Source: Variovorax paradoxus (GTDB taxonomy: Bacteria > Pseudomonadota > Gammaproteobacteria > Burkholderiales > Burkholderiaceae_C). Taken from it: a DNA stretch of 64,000 nt. The notes beneath the pieces are model-generated. The model had not been told where the DNA came from. It saw nothing but the letters and a program-made list of their open reading frames with translations, and made no database searches. Shown one piece after another: positions 9,559 to 17,073 of this stretch (within the stretch, counting starts at the first letter, position 1; each line of letters opens with the position of its first letter). Both the position numbers and the translations under genes were made by a program. The stretch lies in NCBI RefSeq assembly GCF_902712855.1, contig NZ_LR743507.1, positions 2,404,001-2,468,000 on the forward strand, written 5' to 3'.

Positions 9559-10833
9559 ATGAAGAAACCGCACCGCCAATTCCTGCTTGCCGCCGTCTGC
9601 GCGGCTTTCCTGGGCACCGCCTCTGCAGCACCCGATGCACGCGTCAGCGCGCTCGCCGCGAAGGAGAAGCCCGCGCTGCTCGAGACGCTGAAGGAGCTGG
9701 TCTCCATCGAATCCGGCAGCCGCGACCTCGAAGGGCTCGAGAAGATCTCCGACCTCATCGCCGGCAAGTTCAAGGCGCTGGGCGGCGAGGTCGAGCTGAT
9801 CGACCCCAGCGCCGAGGCCTACCGCATGGAAGACACGCCCGAGAAGATGGGGCGCGTGGTGCGCGCCACCTTCAAGGGCACGGGCAAGAAGAAGATCCTG
9901 CTGATCGCGCACATGGACACGGTCTACACCGTGGGCATGCTCAACAAGCAGCCGTTCCGCGTCGAGGGCGACAAGGCCTACGGCCTGGGCATCGCCGACG
10001 ACAAGCAGGGCATCGCGGTCATCACGCACATCGTGTCGATGCTGCAGCAGATGAAGTTCAAGGAATACGGCACGCTCACCGTGCTCATCAACGGCGACGA
10101 GGAAATCAGCTCGCCCGGCGCGCGTGCGCTCATCACGCGCATGGGCGCCGAGCACGATGCCGTCATGTCCTTCGAGGGCGCGTACGTGAAGGAAGACAAG
10201 CTCTCGCTGGCCACGGCTGGCATTGCCTCGGTCACGCTGCACGTGACGGGCAAGGCTTCACACGCGGGCTCCGCGCCCGAGTTGGGCGTGAACGCGCTGT
10301 ACGAGCTGTCGCACCAGATCCTGCAGATGCGCGACCTGTCCGACCCGGCCACCGGCCTCAAGATGAACTGGACCATCTCGAAGTCGGGCAGCAACCGCAA
10401 CGTGATCCCGGCCAGCGCCACGGCCGGTGCCGACGTGCGTGTGCTCAAGGTGAGCGACTACGACCGCATCGAGCAGCAGGTGAACGAGCGCGTGAAGAAG
10501 CAGCTCATTCCCGAGGCCAAGGTCGAGCTGAAGTTCGAGCGCCGCCGCCCGCCGCTGGAAGCCACCGACGCCTCGCGCGCCATGGCCCGCCATGCGCAGC
10601 AGATCTACAAGGACGAGCTCGGCCTGCCGCTGGGCGCGGACGACAAGGCGGCCGGCGGCGGCACCGACGCGGCCTTCGCGGCGCTGAAGACCAAGGCGCC
10701 CGTCGTCGAGCGCTTCGGCCTGCAGGGCTTCGGCGCGCATTCGGCCGATGCCGAGTACGTGCTGGTCGATTCGATCGAGCCGCGGCTGTACCTGGGCACG
10801 CGCATGGTGATGGACATCGCGCGCGGTCGATGA
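9559..10833 (+). CDS. Exported M20 family metallopeptidase (glutamate carboxypeptidase-like)
   Basis: A 424-residue zinc peptidase with a signal peptide (MKKPHRQFLLAAVCAAFLG, cleavage near ASA|APD) preceded by the ribosome site GAAGGAA. The di-zinc motifs of the M20A/CPG2 group are present: AHMDTVY, YGLGIADDKQG, INGDEEISS and the C-terminal GFGAHSADAEYV. Such enzymes release C-terminal glutamate or related residues from peptides or folate-like compounds; the actual substrate here is unknown. A second paralogue with the same motif set lies at 31360-32628. The stop codon is immediately followed by a copy of the ~90 bp dispersed repeat. Confidence 0.85.
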   Translation: MKKPHRQFLLAAVCAAFLGTASAAPDARVSALAAKEKPALLETLKELVSIESGSRDLEGLEKISDLIAGKFKALGGEVELIDPSAEAYRMEDTPEKMGRVVRATFKGTGKKKILLIAHMDTVYTVGMLNKQPFRVEGDKAYGLGIADDKQGIAVITHIVSMLQQMKFKEYGTLTVLINGDEEISSPGARALITRMGAEHDAVMSFEGAYVKEDKLSLATAGIASVTLHVTGKASHAGSAPELGVNALYELSHQILQMRDLSDPATGLKMNWTISKSGSNRNVIPASATAGADVRVLKVSDYDRIEQQVNERVKKQLIPEAKVELKFERRRPPLEATDASRAMARHAQQIYKDELGLPLGADDKAAGGGTDAAFAALKTKAPVVERFGLQGFGAHSADAEYVLVDSIEPRLYLGTRMVMDIARGR

Positions 10834-10924
10834 GCTCGCCCCCAGGCTTCGCGCACTTCGTGTCGCTTCTCCTTCCCCCTTCCGGGGGCAACACCTGTGG
10901 CCCGGCAGAGCCGGTTCCACGGTG
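10834..10924 (+). repeat. Dispersed ~90 bp structured repeat, copy A
   Basis: The copy starts on the base after the stop codon of the M20 peptidase. Landmarks shared with the other copies are GCTCGCCCCCAGGCTTCGCG, then GCGCAC-TTC-GTGTCGC, CCCCCTTCCGGGGG, GGCAACACC and CCGGC-AGA-GCCGG. An outer stem pairs GTGG (10897-10900) with CCAC (10917-10920). Three short stem-loops are predicted. It does not encode a gene; short open frames across it are incidental. Confidence 0.85.
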
Positions 10925-10933
10925 GAGATATGG

Positions 10934-11024
10934 ACTCGCCCCCAGGCTTCGCGCACTTCGTGTCGCTTCGCCAACCCCCTACCGGGGGCAACACCTGTGG
11001 CCCGGCAAAGCCGGTTCCACGGTG
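10934..11024 (+). repeat. Dispersed ~90 bp structured repeat, copy B
   Basis: This is the same element in the same orientation, 9 bases after copy A. It carries CCCCCTACCGGGGG, CCGGC-AAA-GCCGG and the GTGG (10997-11000)/CCAC (11017-11020) pair. Copies A and B agree with each other more than with the other copies in the CTGTGG/CCACGG arms, which suggests local duplication. The LysR gene begins 35 bases downstream. Confidence 0.85.
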
Positions 11025-11059
11025 TTTCGCGAAGAAGGCATGGCCTTCCGCTGATCATC

Positions 11060-11962
11060 ATGCGGCTGCGCCATATCGAGGTCTTCAACGCGATCATGCT
11101 CACGGGCAGCGTGAGTGCGGCGGCGCGGCTCATCAACATCACGCAGCCGGCGGTGAGCCGCACGCTGCAGCATGCCGAACTGCAGCTGGGATTTCCGCTG
11201 TTCCAGCGCGCGAAGGGGCGGCTCACGCCGACCACCGAGGCGCTCACGCTGTACCCGCACATCGAGCGGCTGTTCGCGCAGCTTGACGAGGTGCAGCGGC
11301 TCGCGTCCAACCTGCGCACCGCGGGCGACACCGGCGAGCTGCGCATCCTGAGCGTGCTGGCGCTGAGCTACGACATCCTGCCGCGCGCGCTCAAGGCCTT
11401 CCGCGAGAAGCATCCTGGCTACAAGATCACCGTGGAGTCGCTGCACTCGCCGCAGATCATGTCGGCGCTGCTCCTTCAGGAGGCCGACGTGGGCTTCGCG
11501 TTCAGCCCGGCGGTGCACCCCTCGCTCACGCAGGAGACGCTCGCGGACAGCCGCATGGTGTGCATCGCGCCCAGGGGAATGCTGCCGCGCGCGCTGGTGC
11601 GCAGCGGTTCGGTGGCGCTGCACGACCTGGTGAGCCGCCCGGTGATCGGCCTCGACAGCCGCGATCCGGTCGGCACCAGCCTGAGCCAGGCCTGCCGCCA
11701 GGCTGGCGTGGGTTTCCAGCAGGCGGTGGTGACCGTGCAGACGTACCACGCGGCGCTGGCCATGGCGCACCACGGCATCGGCGTGGCGCTGGTCGACGGT
11801 TGCACGGCGCGATCCGCCGATCGCGAGAAGGTCGACGTGCTCACGCTGGAGCCGCAGATCCCGGTGCCGATCCGCGCGCTTCGCTCGGCCGCGCGGCCCG
11901 ACTCGGTAGCGGTGCGCGGCATCACGCGATGCATGCAACAGGCGATCGAAGGCACGCTGTAG
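11060..11962 (+). CDS. LysR family transcriptional regulator
   Basis: A 300-residue LysR-type regulator. The N-terminal winged helix-turn-helix (residues 1-60; RHIEVFNAIMLTGSVSAAAR then ITQPAVSRTLQ) is followed by an effector-binding domain of two periplasmic-binding-protein-like lobes. The sequence resembles the NocR/OccR-type LysR group that responds to amino acids or opines, but the inducer cannot be read from sequence. The start at 11060 is the first ATG that leaves a standard-length HTH. No divergent gene is present; it follows the M20 peptidase and two repeat copies in the same direction, and its target is unclear. Confidence 0.88.
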   Translation: MRLRHIEVFNAIMLTGSVSAAARLINITQPAVSRTLQHAELQLGFPLFQRAKGRLTPTTEALTLYPHIERLFAQLDEVQRLASNLRTAGDTGELRILSVLALSYDILPRALKAFREKHPGYKITVESLHSPQIMSALLLQEADVGFAFSPAVHPSLTQETLADSRMVCIAPRGMLPRALVRSGSVALHDLVSRPVIGLDSRDPVGTSLSQACRQAGVGFQQAVVTVQTYHAALAMAHHGIGVALVDGCTARSADREKVDVLTLEPQIPVPIRALRSAARPDSVAVRGITRCMQQAIEGTL

Positions 11963-12007
11963 CCATTCGCCTGAACCACGTCCGGGCCGCATGAACGGCC
12001 ATCGGAA

Positions 12008-12015
12008 CTGGTCCA
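12008..12015 (+). promoter_or_regulatory. CTGGTCCA box upstream of the MocR gene
   Basis: CTGGTCCA lies 22 bases before the MocR-type regulator start, inside the longer word ACTGGTCCATG (12007-12017). The same 11 bases recur in inverted orientation at 13497-13507, downstream of that gene and before the AhpD-like gene. This is a likely autoregulatory binding site, inferred from recurrence. Confidence 0.5.
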
Positions 12016-12037
12016 TGATCCGGGGCAGAGGCGCCCC

Positions 12038-13477
12038 ATGACCATCGACAAAGCCATGCCCGTTCCGCCGCTGGACCCTTCGGCGGCCGAACCCTACTAC
12101 CGTCAGATCTACGACCGCTTGCGCAACGCCATGGCCAGCGGCCTGCTGAAGCCGGGCGACCGCATACCTGCCGCGCGTGCGCTGGCGAAGGAGCTGGGCC
12201 TGGCGCGCGGCACGGTGGAGGTTGCCTATTCGCTCCTGGCCGCCGAGGGCTACACCGAGGCGCGTGGTCAGGCCGGGACCATCGTGACGCCGGGGCTGAG
12301 GCTGCGCATGCCGGTCGTGCGGCCCGCGTCCATGCCCGACGCCGGCGCGTCCGCCGTCAGCTTCCGGCCCGATTCGATCCTCCCGTTCCAGATGGGCCTG
12401 CCCGCGCTCGACGCCTTTCCCCGAAAGATCTGGGCGCGGCTCGGCGCGCGATGCATCCGCGCGATGCAGCCGGCCGACATGACGCATCCGCCGGTCTACG
12501 GCTCGCCGATGCTGCGCGCCGAGATCGCGGCCTACCTGCAGGTGTCGCGCGGCATCAGCTGCACACCCTCGCAGGTGTTCGTGACCTCGGGCTACCGGCA
12601 CTCGATGGAACTGATCGGCCTCACGCTGCTGAAGGCGGGCGACCGCGTCTGGCTCGAGAACCCTGGCTATCCACCCACGCGCGAACTGCTGCGGCGCATG
12701 CAGATCGACGCGGTCGCGGTTCCCGTGGACGGCGAGGGCATGGTCGTCGCCGAAGGCCTCCGCCTGGCGCCGAAGGCACGCGCGGCGGTGGTCACGCCGG
12801 CGCACCAGAGCCCGCTGTGCGTGTCGCTGTCGCTGCCCCGGCGCGCGGCGCTGCTGGACTGGGCCACGCGCAACAAGGCGTGGATCGTCGAGGACGACTA
12901 CGACGGCGAGTACCGCTATGCGAGCCGTCCGCTGCCCGCGCTGAAGAGCCTCGACCGCGACGGGCGCGTGCTCTACGCGGGCACCTTCAGCAAGGTGCTG
13001 TTCCCGAGCATCCGGCTGGCCTACCTCGTGGTGCCGCCTGCACAGGTCGAACGCTTCGAGGACGTCATCCATGCCTTCGCGGGCGGCAGCCCCGAACTCA
13101 CGCAGTCGATCGTCACGGCGTTCATCGCCGAAGGCCACTTCGCGCGCCACATCCAGCGGATGCGCAGGCTCTACGCCGAGCGGCGCGATGCGACCAAGGC
13201 GGGGCTCGAGAGCGCGCTCGGCAGGCGTGTGCGCATCGATCCGCAGCCCGGCGGCATGCACCTGGTGCTGCGGCTGCAGGGGCGCCAGTCCGATCGCCGG
13301 CTGGTCGCGCGCATGCGGCAAGAGGGCTTGTACGCGGAGGCGCTGGCCGACTGGGGCATGGACGGCGGCAGCGGCAAGGAACGCAAAAGCGGCCCGGCCA
13401 TTCTTCTCAACTTCACCAACGTCGAGACGCAGGCCATGGCCGAGAAGCTCGGCCGGCGCATCGCCCGGCTGCTCTAG
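12038..13477 (+). CDS. MocR/PdxR family regulator (GntR HTH fused to aminotransferase-like domain)
   Basis: A 479-residue fusion: an N-terminal GntR-type winged helix (about 20-90; KPGDRIPAARALAKELGLAR) and a fold-type I PLP-dependent aminotransferase-like domain (about 115-475) that senses rather than catalyses. The PLP-binding lysine is retained (GTFSKVLFP, K319), as is the VEDDYDGEYRY motif typical of this family. Members usually control a neighbouring gene and themselves. Here the downstream AhpD-like gene is the probable target, supported by CTGGTCCA boxes on both sides of the regulator gene. Effector unknown; PLP or an amino compound is the family norm. Confidence 0.9.
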   Translation: MTIDKAMPVPPLDPSAAEPYYRQIYDRLRNAMASGLLKPGDRIPAARALAKELGLARGTVEVAYSLLAAEGYTEARGQAGTIVTPGLRLRMPVVRPASMPDAGASAVSFRPDSILPFQMGLPALDAFPRKIWARLGARCIRAMQPADMTHPPVYGSPMLRAEIAAYLQVSRGISCTPSQVFVTSGYRHSMELIGLTLLKAGDRVWLENPGYPPTRELLRRMQIDAVAVPVDGEGMVVAEGLRLAPKARAAVVTPAHQSPLCVSLSLPRRAALLDWATRNKAWIVEDDYDGEYRYASRPLPALKSLDRDGRVLYAGTFSKVLFPSIRLAYLVVPPAQVERFEDVIHAFAGGSPELTQSIVTAFIAEGHFARHIQRMRRLYAERRDATKAGLESALGRRVRIDPQPGGMHLVLRLQGRQSDRRLVARMRQEGLYAEALADWGMDGGSGKERKSGPAILLNFTNVETQAMAEKLGRRIARLL

Positions 13478-13498
13478 AAGCGTGGCGAAGCCGCGGCA

Positions 13499-13506
13499 TG
13501 GACCAG
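13499..13506 (-). promoter_or_regulatory. CTGGTCCA box (inverted) upstream of the AhpD-like gene
   Basis: TGGACCAG on the + strand is CTGGTCCA on the - strand. It is 21 bases past the MocR stop and part of CATGGACCAGT, the exact reverse complement of the box before the MocR gene. It pairs with the box at 13536-13543 as an inverted repeat with a 29-base spacer. Confidence 0.5.
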
Positions 13507-13535
13507 TAGCAAAGCACATTCTTGGCCCTTCCTGG

Positions 13536-13543
13536 CTGGTCCA
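13536..13543 (+). promoter_or_regulatory. CTGGTCCA box upstream of the AhpD-like gene
   Basis: This is the third copy of CTGGTCCA, 50 bases before the start of the carboxymuconolactone decarboxylase-like gene. It forms an inverted pair with 13499-13506 and is the expected place for MocR-type control of that gene. Confidence 0.5.
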
Positions 13544-13593
13544 AGACGCGAGACGATGAGGTCCTTTGCAACCACTGCCTTCAAGGACATCAC

Positions 13594-14061
13594 ATGAGCT
13601 CTCGCATCGACTACGCCAAGGTTTCGCCGGACGGCTACAAGGCTTTCGGAGGTGTGTACATGACCCTCCAGAAAAGCGGCCTGCCCAAGGAGTTGGTCGA
13701 TATCGTCTACCTGCGCATCTCGCAGATCAACGGCTGCGCCTACTGCATCGACATGCATTCGCGCGACCTGCTCAAGGGCGGGCTCGCGGTCGACAAGCTG
13801 GTGCTGGTGCCGGTGTGGCACGAAGCCGGCGAGGTCTTCAGCCGCCGCGAACGCGCCGCGCTCGCCTGGGCCGAGACCGTCACGCGCGTCTCGGAAACCG
13901 GCGTGCCCGACGCCGACTACGAAGCCGCCATCGCCGAGTTCGGCGACAAGGAACTCGCCGATCTCACCTACGCCATCGGCCTGATGAACGCCTTCAACCG
14001 CCTCGGCATCTCGTTCCGCGCCACCCCGGCCGCGGCCGCCGCCGCAGTGACGCAGGGCTGA
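13594..14061 (+). CDS. Carboxymuconolactone decarboxylase / AhpD-like alkylhydroperoxidase family protein
   Basis: A 155-residue all-helical protein with the AhpD redox motif intact: NGCAYCIDMH, with C48, C51 and H55 as the CxxC and proton-relay histidine. Members reduce peroxides using a thiol partner or act as related small-molecule enzymes; the exact role here is open. It starts at the ATG at 13594; a longer in-frame reading from 13522 has no supporting motif. It follows the MocR-type regulator with two CTGGTCCA boxes in the gap, so it is probably that regulator's target, and precedes a SugE-type exporter by 16 bases, likely in one transcript. Confidence 0.87.
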   Translation: MSSRIDYAKVSPDGYKAFGGVYMTLQKSGLPKELVDIVYLRISQINGCAYCIDMHSRDLLKGGLAVDKLVLVPVWHEAGEVFSRRERAALAWAETVTRVSETGVPDADYEAAIAEFGDKELADLTYAIGLMNAFNRLGISFRATPAAAAAAVTQG

Positions 14062-14077
14062 GCGGCGTCCACCGCAC

Positions 14078-14398
14078 ATGGCATGGACACTGCTCGGCGT
14101 GGCAGGCATCCTCGAGATTGCCTTCGCCTTCGCCATGAAATCGTCCGAGGGTTTCACGCGCTGGGTTCCGGCGCTGTTCACCGTTGCCAGCGGCATGTCG
14201 AGCGTGGTGCTGCTGTCGCTTGCGATGCGCACGGTGCCGATGGGCACGGGCTACGCGGTGTGGACCGGCATCGGCGCCGCGGGCACGGCCATCGTGGGCA
14301 TGGTGGTGCTGGGCGACTCCGCGGCACCGCTGCGGCTGCTGTGCATCGCGCTGATACTGGGCGGCGTGATCGGCCTGAAGCTGGTCTCGGGCGACTGA
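14078..14398 (+). CDS. sugE: SMR family exporter, SugE/Gdx type
   Basis: A 106-residue protein with four transmembrane helices and the conserved membrane-embedded glutamate of small multidrug resistance proteins (ILEIAFAFAMK, E13). The GWTGIGAAGTAIVG-like segment in helix 3 (WTGIGAAGTAIVGM) places it nearer SugE/Gdx guanidinium exporters than EmrE. It works as an antiparallel dimer in the inner membrane, exchanging cation for proton. I see no guanidine riboswitch upstream; the gene follows the AhpD-like gene by 16 bases. A single small gene, not a heterodimeric pair. Confidence 0.85.
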   Translation: MAWTLLGVAGILEIAFAFAMKSSEGFTRWVPALFTVASGMSSVVLLSLAMRTVPMGTGYAVWTGIGAAGTAIVGMVVLGDSAAPLRLLCIALILGGVIGLKLVSGD

Positions 14399-14429
14399 GC
14401 CGGTGACGGTGACGGCTACGGTGCCAGCC

Positions 14430-15641
14430 TCAAGCCTGCAGTGCCCGCCCGATCTCCAGCGCCGAACCGAAGGCCAGCGTGAAGCCGAGCGCGCCATGGC
14501 CCGTGTTGAACAGCATGTTCCGCGGCGCGCTCTCCAGCCGGCCGACGATCGGCAGGCCCTTCGGCGTGGCGGGCCGCATGCCGGTCCATGGATGCAGTTC
14601 CTCCAGCCGGCTTGCATGCGGGAACACCGCGCGCGTGGCGGCCGCCAGCGTCTCGATGCGCGTGGCCGGAATGCTCGCGTCGTGTCCCACCAGTTCGGCC
14701 ATGCCCGCCACGCGCAGGCGCGAGCCGATGCGCGCGAACACCACCTTGCGCGCGCTGTCCGTCACGTTCACTCGCGGCGCTGCGCCGTGCGCAGGTTCGA
14801 CCTCGACCGTGATGCTGTAGCCCTTGAGCGGGTAGACCGGCAGGTAAGTACCCAGTGCGCGGCCGAGCTTGTGCGAGGCCGTGCCGAGCGCCATCACGAA
14901 CGCGTCGGCCTCCACCTCGCCTTCGCCGGTTCGCACGGCCGCGACCCGGTTGTCGCTGCGCGCGAAGCCCCGGACCTCGGCGCCGAGCATGAAGCGCACG
15001 CCACGGGCGCTCAGCGCGCGCATGAGTTCCGCGCACACCTTGAGGCAATCGGCCGCGCATTCGCTCGGCGTGTATACGGCGCCGGCCATCTGGCCGCGGT
15101 AGCTCGAGAGCGCCGGCTCGATGGCGATGCATTCGTCGGGCGTCACCAGGCGCTGCTCGCTGCCCATGGTGCGCTGCAGCTCGAGCTGGGCGCGCGCGCC
15201 GTCGAGCGACGCCGAACTGGCATAGAGCACCAGCTTGCCGGTGGCGGAGAAGTCGCAGTCAGGCGCGATGTCGGCGCGCATCGCCTCGAACCCGGTGCGG
15301 CTCGAGGCGGCCAGTGCGAGCAGTCTTGCGGTGGTGTCGCGCGATGTCCGCGCATTGCATGCCGCGAGAAACTCCATGCCCCAGCGCCACTGCAGCGGAT
15401 CGAGCTGCGGCCGCAGCTTCAGCGGCGACGTGGGAGACAGCAGCAGCTTCGGCAGCTGCTTCCAGATCGATGGGTCGGCCAGCGGCTGCACGTACGAATA
15501 GCTCAACTGCGCGCCATTGCCCCCGCTGGCGCCCGCGCCGGGAGCGGCGCGGTCGATCACCGTGACCTGGTGGCCCTGGCGTTCGAGCTGCCAGGCGGTC
15601 GCCAGGCCCACGATGCCGGCGCCGAGCACACACACATGCAT
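14430..15641 (-). CDS. FAD-dependent D-amino acid dehydrogenase (DadA-like)
   Basis: A 403-residue flavoprotein starting at the ATG that gives an immediate Rossmann motif (MHVCVLGAGIVGLATAWQLE); the longer in-frame reading from 15755 adds residues with no family support. It has the DAO/GlpO fold, and the sequence is close to DadA, the membrane-associated dehydrogenase that oxidises D-amino acids to 2-oxo acids and ammonia, passing electrons to the respiratory chain. It is divergent from a polar-amino-acid solute-binding protein, with an Asp/Glu-type racemase beyond. It could alternatively act on a secondary amine or glycine-like substrate. Confidence 0.82.
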   Translation of the reverse strand: MHVCVLGAGIVGLATAWQLERQGHQVTVIDRAAPGAGASGGNGAQLSYSYVQPLADPSIWKQLPKLLLSPTSPLKLRPQLDPLQWRWGMEFLAACNARTSRDTTARLLALAASSRTGFEAMRADIAPDCDFSATGKLVLYASSASLDGARAQLELQRTMGSEQRLVTPDECIAIEPALSSYRGQMAGAVYTPSECAADCLKVCAELMRALSARGVRFMLGAEVRGFARSDNRVAAVRTGEGEVEADAFVMALGTASHKLGRALGTYLPVYPLKGYSITVEVEPAHGAAPRVNVTDSARKVVFARIGSRLRVAGMAELVGHDASIPATRIETLAAATRAVFPHASRLEELHPWTGMRPATPKGLPIVGRLESAPRNMLFNTGHGALGFTLAFGSALEIGRALQA

Positions 15642-15826
15642 GGACAACTTTCGGGAGATTGGGAACTGAAGCGACGACTGTAGGTGCGCATGGCGCCGTC
15701 CGGAAATGCCAAAACGAATCCCGCCCATAACCTTTGGGCATGGGTCCGGTTTCAATTGGAATTGTTGCTGTGCGCCGCTCGTTCCTACACTGGCGGCCTG
15801 TTCAATCCAACCGAATGAGGGCTCGA

Positions 15827-16717
15827 ATGAAACACTCCGTCTTGATGGCTTCCCTGGCAGCCGCGGTGCTCGTCACCGCGCCCGCCGCGCAGGCTGCCGA
15901 TACGCTGGCGAAGATCGCCGAGTCCGGCAAGATCACGCTGTCGTACCGCGAGTCGTCCGTGCCCTTCAGCTACCTCGACGGCCCCAACAAGCCGATCGGG
16001 TTCTCGGTGGAGCTTTCCAACGCCGTGGTCGCCGCGGTGAAGAAAAAGCTGAACAAGCCCAACCTGCAGGTGTCGCTGATGCCGGTCACGTCGCAGAACC
16101 GCGTGCCGCTGGTCAGCAACGGCACGGTCGACCTGGAATGCGGCTCGACCACCAACAACACCGCGCGCGGCAAGGACGTGGCCTTCGCGATCAACCACTT
16201 CTACACCGGCACGCGGCTGCTGGTGAAGAAGTCGTCGAAGATCAAGGACTACGCGGACCTCGCGAAGAAGACCGTGGCCAGCACCACCGGAACCACCAAC
16301 GTGCTGGTCATGCGCAAGTACAACACCGAGAAGAATCTCGGCATGGACATCGTGCTCGGCAAGGACCACGCCGACTCGTTCCTGCTGGTGGAAAGCGATC
16401 GCGCCGTTGCCTTCGCGATGGACGACATCCTGCTGTTCGGCCTGATCGCCAACTCCAAGAATCCGGCCGACTACGAAGTGGTCGGCGAGTCGCTGCAGGT
16501 CGAACCCTACGCATGCATGCTGCCCAAGGACGACCCGGCCTTCAAGAAGCTGGTGGACGACACCTTCTCGGACATGATGAAGAGCGGCGAATTCGAGAAG
16601 CTCTACAACAAGTGGTTCATGCAGCCGATCCCGCCGAAGAACACGCCGCTGAACCTGCCGATGAGCGAGCAGCTCAAGGAGAATCTCAAGGCGCTGAGCG
16701 ACAAACCGGCGACCTGA
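15827..16717 (+). CDS. ABC transporter substrate-binding protein, polar amino acid family (GltI-like)
   Basis: A 296-residue periplasmic protein with a clear signal peptide (MKHSVLMASLAAAVLVTAPA, cleavage near AQA|AD) preceded by GAGG. It has the family 3 solute-binding fold: ITLSYRESSVPFSYLD at the front, the ligand-gripping RVPLVSNGTVDLECG region and AFAMDDILLFG. The sequence is most like glutamate/aspartate-binding GltI proteins. No permease or ATPase gene is nearby, so it must borrow a transporter encoded elsewhere. The stop codon is directly followed by a copy of the ~90 bp repeat. The divergent DadA-like enzyme and downstream racemase suggest an acidic or D-amino-acid substrate. Confidence 0.87.
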   Translation: MKHSVLMASLAAAVLVTAPAAQAADTLAKIAESGKITLSYRESSVPFSYLDGPNKPIGFSVELSNAVVAAVKKKLNKPNLQVSLMPVTSQNRVPLVSNGTVDLECGSTTNNTARGKDVAFAINHFYTGTRLLVKKSSKIKDYADLAKKTVASTTGTTNVLVMRKYNTEKNLGMDIVLGKDHADSFLLVESDRAVAFAMDDILLFGLIANSKNPADYEVVGESLQVEPYACMLPKDDPAFKKLVDDTFSDMMKSGEFEKLYNKWFMQPIPPKNTPLNLPMSEQLKENLKALSDKPAT

Positions 16718-16808
16718 GCTCGCCCCCAGGCTGCGCGCACTTCGTGTCGCTTCGCCTACCCCCTACCGGGGGCAACACCGGAGGCCCGGCAGAGCCGGTT
16801 CCTCGGTG
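16718..16808 (+). repeat. Dispersed ~90 bp structured repeat, copy C
   Basis: The copy begins on the base after the stop codon of the solute-binding protein, as copy A does after its gene; both read TGAGCTCGCCCCCAGGCT. The outer stem is GAGG (16781-16784) with CCTC (16801-16804), i.e. A-T where copies A and B have T-A. The inner hairpin is CCGGC-AGA-GCCGG. Confidence 0.85.
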
Positions 16809-16814
16809 GTCTTG

Positions 16815-16904
16815 GCTCGCCCCCAGGCTTCGCGCACTTCGTGTCGCTTCGCCTACCCCTACCGGGGGCAACACCAGAGGCCCGGCAAAGCCGGTTCCTC
16901 GGTG
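16815..16904 (+). repeat. Dispersed ~90 bp structured repeat, copy D
   Basis: Same orientation, 6 bases after copy C. The outer stem is GAGG (16877-16880)/CCTC (16897-16900), and the central palindrome is one C shorter (CCCCTACCGGGGG). It ends in CCTCGGTGTTCTGG like copy E. Confidence 0.85.
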
Positions 16905-16910
16905 TTCTGG

Positions 16911-17002
16911 GCTCGCCCCCCAGGCTGCGCGCACTTCGTGTCGCTTCGCCTACCCCCTACCGGGGGCAACACCAGAGGCCCGGCAAAGCCGGTTCCTCGG
17001 TG
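16911..17002 (+). repeat. Dispersed ~90 bp structured repeat, copy E
   Basis: This is the third tandem copy in this gap, with GAGG (16975-16978)/CCTC (16995-16998) and CCGGC-AAA-GCCGG. Together with copies C and D it fills most of the 356-base gap between the solute-binding protein and the racemase. The rest (17003-17073) is a T-rich leader with no feature I can name. Confidence 0.85.
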
Positions 17003-17073
17003 TTTCTGGAATCGGCGCCGGGGTGCTCGGCGCTTGGTGTCGTTTGTTTTTTGAAGAGAAAGATGATGGTTTG

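Noticed and set aside
6566..9640. A 1024-codon open frame on the - strand opposite polA
   Set aside because: polA is unambiguous on the + strand. The antisense frame has no recognisable domain and its His/Gly/Arg/Leu bias is the usual shadow of GC-rich codon use.
10979..13519. An 846-codon open frame on the - strand across the LysR and MocR genes
   Set aside because: It crosses two well-supported genes and repeat copy B, and its Arg/His-rich translation has no family features.
14078..14398. A guanidine riboswitch controlling the SugE-type gene
   Set aside because: The gene follows its neighbour by 16 bases, leaving no room for a riboswitch, and the upstream gap shows no such fold.
15753..15764. 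CAATT-GG-AATTG palindrome between the DadA-like and solute-binding genes
   Set aside because: It has only 5-bp arms and a single occurrence, so it is compatible with chance in an AT-richer gap.
16718..17002. Possible CRISPR array, given three regular ~90 bp repeats
   Set aside because: Units are too long, linkers are only 6 bases with no unique spacers, and there are no cas genes. The same unit occurs singly elsewhere.
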